24,411 nt of DNA from Pseudomonadota bacterium. Its GTDB lineage: Bacteria; Desulfobacterota; Desulfobacteria; Desulfobacterales; Desulfobacteraceae. Under the pieces are notes generated by a model. The model had not been told where the DNA came from. It searched no databases and saw only the letters and a list, made by a program, of their open reading frames with translations. A program made the position numbers and the translations under genes. Shown here in pieces: positions 21,558 through 24,411 of the stretch (positions within the stretch are counted from its first letter, which is position 1; every line of letters starts with the position of its first letter). The stretch lies in NCBI GenBank assembly GCA_018816605.1, contig JAHIVS010000403.1:1-24411 (forward strand). Direction: 5' to 3'.

Positions 21558-24167
21558 TCACACCACTATATTAACAAGGGTTTGTTTTTTCCGAATCACA
21601 ATGACTTTTTTAATCGGTTTTTCCTGTAAATACTTTTGCACACGTTCATCGGCCAAGGCAATTTCCTTAATCCCCGCCTCTTCCACCTGGGCGCCGATGG
21701 TAAATTTTGCCCGAAGTTTTCCATTTACCTGTACCACAACCAGCACCTCATCGGTCTCAAGGGAATCTGTACGAAAGTCCGGCCAGGAATGCTCCAGGAT
21801 GGACCCCTTGTTGCCCATTCGTTCAAACAATTCCTCACAAAAATGGGGAATGATGGGACTTAAGAGCAGCAAAATGTTTTCAAGACTAAAAAGAAGAACC
21901 GATTTCATCTCCCGGTCAGCCGTGTCAATCTCCACACCGTACATGGCGTTTACAAGCTCCATGACGGCTGAAATCGCGGTATTGAAATGAAAGCTTTTGT
22001 CAATATCATCGGTAACCTTTTTAATGGTCTGATTGGCTTTGATATACAGCTCTTTTGCGTCCTGGGAGTCCAGATCTGAAGCCGCCCCTTTAAAGGGAGC
22101 CATGGCGCCGGCATCAATTTTGTCCATACATTCAATAGCAAGACGCCAGACCCGGTTGACAAACCGGTTGCTGCCTTCCACGCCGTCTTCGCTCCATTCA
22201 AGGTCGCGTTCCGGAGGGGCCGCAAACAAACAAAAGATACGGGTTACATCTGCTCCGTATCGTTCAAGAAGCTCATTGGGGTCCACCACATTTTTTTTGG
22301 ATTTGGACATTTTGATCACCCGGCCGACTTCAACTTCACTGCCGCATCGGGTGCAGGCAAGGGCGTCATTTTCCTGCTTTTCTGCTTCTTCTGGAAACAA
22401 AAACCCGTGCTCGGGACAGGTCATGGTTTCCTTGCACACCATCCCCTGGGTGAGCAGGCGGGTAAAGGGCTCTTTAAAATCGATCAGGCCAAGGGTATTC
22501 AAAACCCGCATGAAATACCGGGAATACAACAGATGCAGCACGGCATGCTCGACTCCGCCGATGTATTGGTCCACCGGTGCCCAGTATTGAACAGCCGAAG
22601 GATCAAACATTCCGCCTTCATACCGGGGGGAGCAATACCGCAGATAATACCAGGAGGATTCCACAAAGGTATCCATGGTATCGGTGTCTCTTTTGGCATC
22701 CTTTCTGCCGCAGGAAGGACAGGTTGCTTTGGAAAAATAATCCAGAAAAGGAAGCGGAGATCCTCCTTTTGCCAAAAGGTTGGCCTCCTCGGGAAGCCTT
22801 ATGGGAAGCTGTTCTTCGGGCACAGGCACAACCCCGCAGGAAGGGCAGTGAATCACGGGGATGGGCGTTCCCCAATACCGCTGTCTGGATATACCCCAAT
22901 CCCTGAGCCGATAGGAAATGGCCTTTTTCCCGCAGCCTTTTTCTTCCAGCCAATCTGTCATCACCTCCATGGCAGCCTGGCTTTCCATGCCGTCAAACTG
23001 ACCTGAATTCACCATCACCCCGGATCCGGTATAGGCCGCTTCCATCGTCGCCCCATCCAGGTTTTCCCCCTCGGGCTGGACCACTACCCGGATATCAAGA
23101 CCGTATTTGCGGGCAAAATCAAAATCCCTCTGGTCCCCGGCAGGGACCGACATGATGGCACCGGTTCCATATCCCATCAAGACAAAATTGGCTGTATAAA
23201 CGGGAATTTTTTCTCCGGTTGCCGGATTGATGCAATGGGCGCCGGTAAACACCCCCTCTTTTTCATATTTTTCTATCCCGTCTGCAGACCTCTCCTGGCT
23301 GGATACCTTTTGAACAAAGGCGTCAACAGCCTCCTGCTGATCGGTTCCCCTGGACAATGTTTCCACCAAAGGATGTTCCGGTGCCAGGCACATGAAGGTT
23401 GCCCCGAAAATTGTGTCCGGACGGGTGGTAAACACCTCAAGATCCTGGTTGCTGCCGTCAATCTTGAATTTGAGTTCAGACCCTATGCTTTTTCCGATCC
23501 AGTTTTTCTGCATTATCGTAACCTTGTCCGGCCAGCCGGGCAATTGATCACAATGGACCAACAGATCTTCCGCATAATCGGTAATCCTGAAAAACCACTG
23601 CCAGAGCTTTTTTTGCTGAACCGCCTGGGAGCATCGCCAGCATTTGTCCTGCTCCACCTGTTCGTTGGCAAGAACGGTCTGGCATTTTTCACACCAGTTG
23701 ACAAAGGATTCCTTGCGGTAGGCCATGTCTTTTTCCAGCATTTTCAGAAACAGCCATTGCTCCCAGCGGTAATATTCCGGCCTGCAGGTGGCAATTTCAC
23801 GATCCCAGTCATAGGAGAACCCCATTTTCTTAAGCTGGGACCGCATGGCCGCAATATTGGCATAGGTCCAGGCGGCAGGATGGGTGTTGTTATCAATGGC
23901 GGCATTTTCAGCCGGCATGCCAAAGGCATCCCACCCCATGGGGTGGATGACATTAAATCCCTTCATCCGTTTGTACCGTACCACCACATCCCCGATGGTG
24001 TAGTTTCGAACATGCCCGATATGAATTTTCCCCGACGGATAGGGAAACATTTCTAACAGATAGTATTTTTCCTTTGAGGGATCTTCAGCCACCTTGAAAA
24101 GCTCATTTTTCTTCCAATATTCCTGCCATTTTGGCTCAACAGCACCAGGATTGTACCGTTCCTCCAT
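21558..24167 (-). CDS. leuS: Leucyl-tRNA synthetase
   Basis: LeuRS charges tRNA-Leu and edits wrong amino acids. The 869-residue protein is full length. It has the Rossmann fold with 'HIGH' (49-52), a zinc site with Cys158, Cys161, Cys175 and Cys178, the CP1 editing domain ('[11 protein letters not shown]' at 246-256), and 'KMSKS' (618-622). A small extra Cys/His segment (about 580-610, with 'CPEHG' and 'CTRC') precedes KMSKS, as in other Deltaproteobacterial LeuRS. In the editing domain the usual 'VPxHDQRD' reads 'VPAGDQRD' (about 340-347), so His is replaced by Gly while the Asp residues stay. The start at 24167 (MEERYNPG) is preferred because GGAGG (24178-24182) lies ten bases upstream; the ATG at 24176 is only one base from it. 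It is followed by lptE. Confidence 0.96.
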   Translation of the reverse strand: MEERYNPGAVEPKWQEYWKKNELFKVAEDPSKEKYYLLEMFPYPSGKIHIGHVRNYTIGDVVVRYKRMKGFNVIHPMGWDAFGMPAENAAIDNNTHPAAWTYANIAAMRSQLKKMGFSYDWDREIATCRPEYYRWEQWLFLKMLEKDMAYRKESFVNWCEKCQTVLANEQVEQDKCWRCSQAVQQKKLWQWFFRITDYAEDLLVHCDQLPGWPDKVTIMQKNWIGKSIGSELKFKIDGSNQDLEVFTTRPDTIFGATFMCLAPEHPLVETLSRGTDQQEAVDAFVQKVSSQERSADGIEKYEKEGVFTGAHCINPATGEKIPVYTANFVLMGYGTGAIMSVPAGDQRDFDFARKYGLDIRVVVQPEGENLDGATMEAAYTGSGVMVNSGQFDGMESQAAMEVMTDWLEEKGCGKKAISYRLRDWGISRQRYWGTPIPVIHCPSCGVVPVPEEQLPIRLPEEANLLAKGGSPLPFLDYFSKATCPSCGRKDAKRDTDTMDTFVESSWYYLRYCSPRYEGGMFDPSAVQYWAPVDQYIGGVEHAVLHLLYSRYFMRVLNTLGLIDFKEPFTRLLTQGMVCKETMTCPEHGFLFPEEAEKQENDALACTRCGSEVEVGRVIKMSKSKKNVVDPNELLERYGADVTRIFCLFAAPPERDLEWSEDGVEGSNRFVNRVWRLAIECMDKIDAGAMAPFKGAASDLDSQDAKELYIKANQTIKKVTDDIDKSFHFNTAISAVMELVNAMYGVEIDTADREMKSVLLFSLENILLLLSPIIPHFCEELFERMGNKGSILEHSWPDFRTDSLETDEVLVVVQVNGKLRAKFTIGAQVEEAGIKEIALADERVQKYLQEKPIKKVIVIRKKQTLVNIVV

Positions 24168-24220
24168 TATATTCATTCCTCCGAAAGCATCCGCTATTGA
24201 TATGATTCATTTCCATATAA

Positions 24221-24249
24221 ATCTTAATAGATGCCACAACCTGTGCCAA
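24221..24249 (-). promoter_or_regulatory. Candidate leuS promoter
   Basis: On the minus strand TTGGCA (24249-24244) is followed by 17 bp and TAAGAT (24226-24221). Transcription would start about 24214, giving a leader of roughly 46 nt to the ATG at 24167. Both boxes match the sigma70 consensus moderately (5 of 6 and 4 of 6). Confidence 0.5.
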
Positions 24250-24411
24250 ATAGCAAGTTGGAACTCATCCCCCAAATCCACCGCCTATTTTTTTATACAT
24301 CCGTCCAAAGGCAATTCGGGGGATTTTTTTGTTTGGCTGGAGATTAATTCACCGGAGGAACAACCCTTTGGGCTCCATCTCCCTGATTATTTTGGATTTC
24401 AGACGCAACTA
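24250..24411. other. Unassigned intergenic stretch at the right edge
   Basis: No convincing gene. ATCCCCC (24267-24273) can pair with GGGGGAT (24318-24324), followed by seven T, but the loop is 44 nt. A GGAGG (24355-24359) is followed ten bases later by a TTG (24370) that stays open to the edge in the plus direction. On the minus strand an 18-codon open stretch ends in TGA at 24349-24351. Any of these could be the start or end of a gene cut by the window. Confidence 0.3.

Noticed and set aside
23235..24056. A 273-residue plus-strand open frame opposite leuS
   Set aside because: It is a shadow of the leuS coding frame with no family likeness or ribosome site.
24231..24251. A sigma54 (-24/-12) promoter upstream of leuS
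   Set aside because: TTGGCAC is present, but the TGGC that should supply the -12 element is one base too far; the sigma70 reading fits better.
24168..24411. A T-box or other riboswitch in front of leuS
   Set aside because: No T-box sequence or terminator lies between the promoter and the ATG; the leader is only about 46 nt.

Overview
The window looks like chromosomal DNA of a Desulfobacteraceae-type sulfate-reducing bacterium (Desulfobacterota), roughly 45-50% GC by eye. The reasons are a CoA-transferase C-terminus fused to a GNAT domain at the left edge, a Deltaproteobacterial style of LeuRS and RlmD, Gram-negative envelope genes (lptE, murJ, a periplasmic adaptor with an RND pump), and many Lys/Phe/Gly-rich proteins with GGAGG ribosome sites. 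The lineage is an inference from protein character; no search was run. No phage, IS element, CRISPR, tRNA or rRNA was seen.

Layout: (1) 2-700, end of a CoA-transferase/GNAT fusion gene (+), closed by a two-way terminator shared with the convergent rlmD-type 23S rRNA methyltransferase (-, 766-2154). (2) An alpha/beta hydrolase (+, 2242-3084) whose tail runs antisense into the last gene of a long minus-strand operon. Read 5' to 3', that operon is a B12-type radical SAM protein, cinA, a periplasmic adaptor, an RND pump and a CPBP membrane protease (10719 down to 2983), with junctions that overlap or lie within about 11 nt. (3) A 430-base regulatory gap (10720-11151) holding a promoter, an adjacent palindrome, and a classic trp leader: a 25-codon peptide with three Trp codons followed by mutually exclusive hairpins and an intrinsic terminator. 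(4) The trpEGDCF operon (+, 11152-15706), without trpBA; trpC and trpF meet at a run of ten C. (5) A LysM membrane protein (-) and a divergent secreted SUMF1-fold protein (+). (6) A minus-strand cluster murJ, ftsB, TPR protein, membrane-anchored rhodanese, MauE/DoxX protein (20594 down to 17487), tightly packed. (7) rpsT (+), starting at UUG with its own promoter and terminator. (8) leuS-lptE (-), with a promoter for leuS, then a short unassigned stretch to the right edge.

How the parts fit: the trp genes convert chorismate through anthranilate to indole-3-glycerol phosphate, and the leader should couple their transcription to charged tRNA-Trp. The murJ/ftsB cluster combines lipid II flipping and division-septum assembly with a probable periplasmic sulfur/redox pair (rhodanese plus MauE-like protein). 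leuS-lptE joins aminoacylation with LPS export. The best candidates for less-described biology are the trp leader with its upstream palindrome, the C10 tract that could fuse TrpC to TrpF by slippage, the radical SAM-cinA-efflux-protease operon, and the rhodanese/MauE pair inside a division operon.
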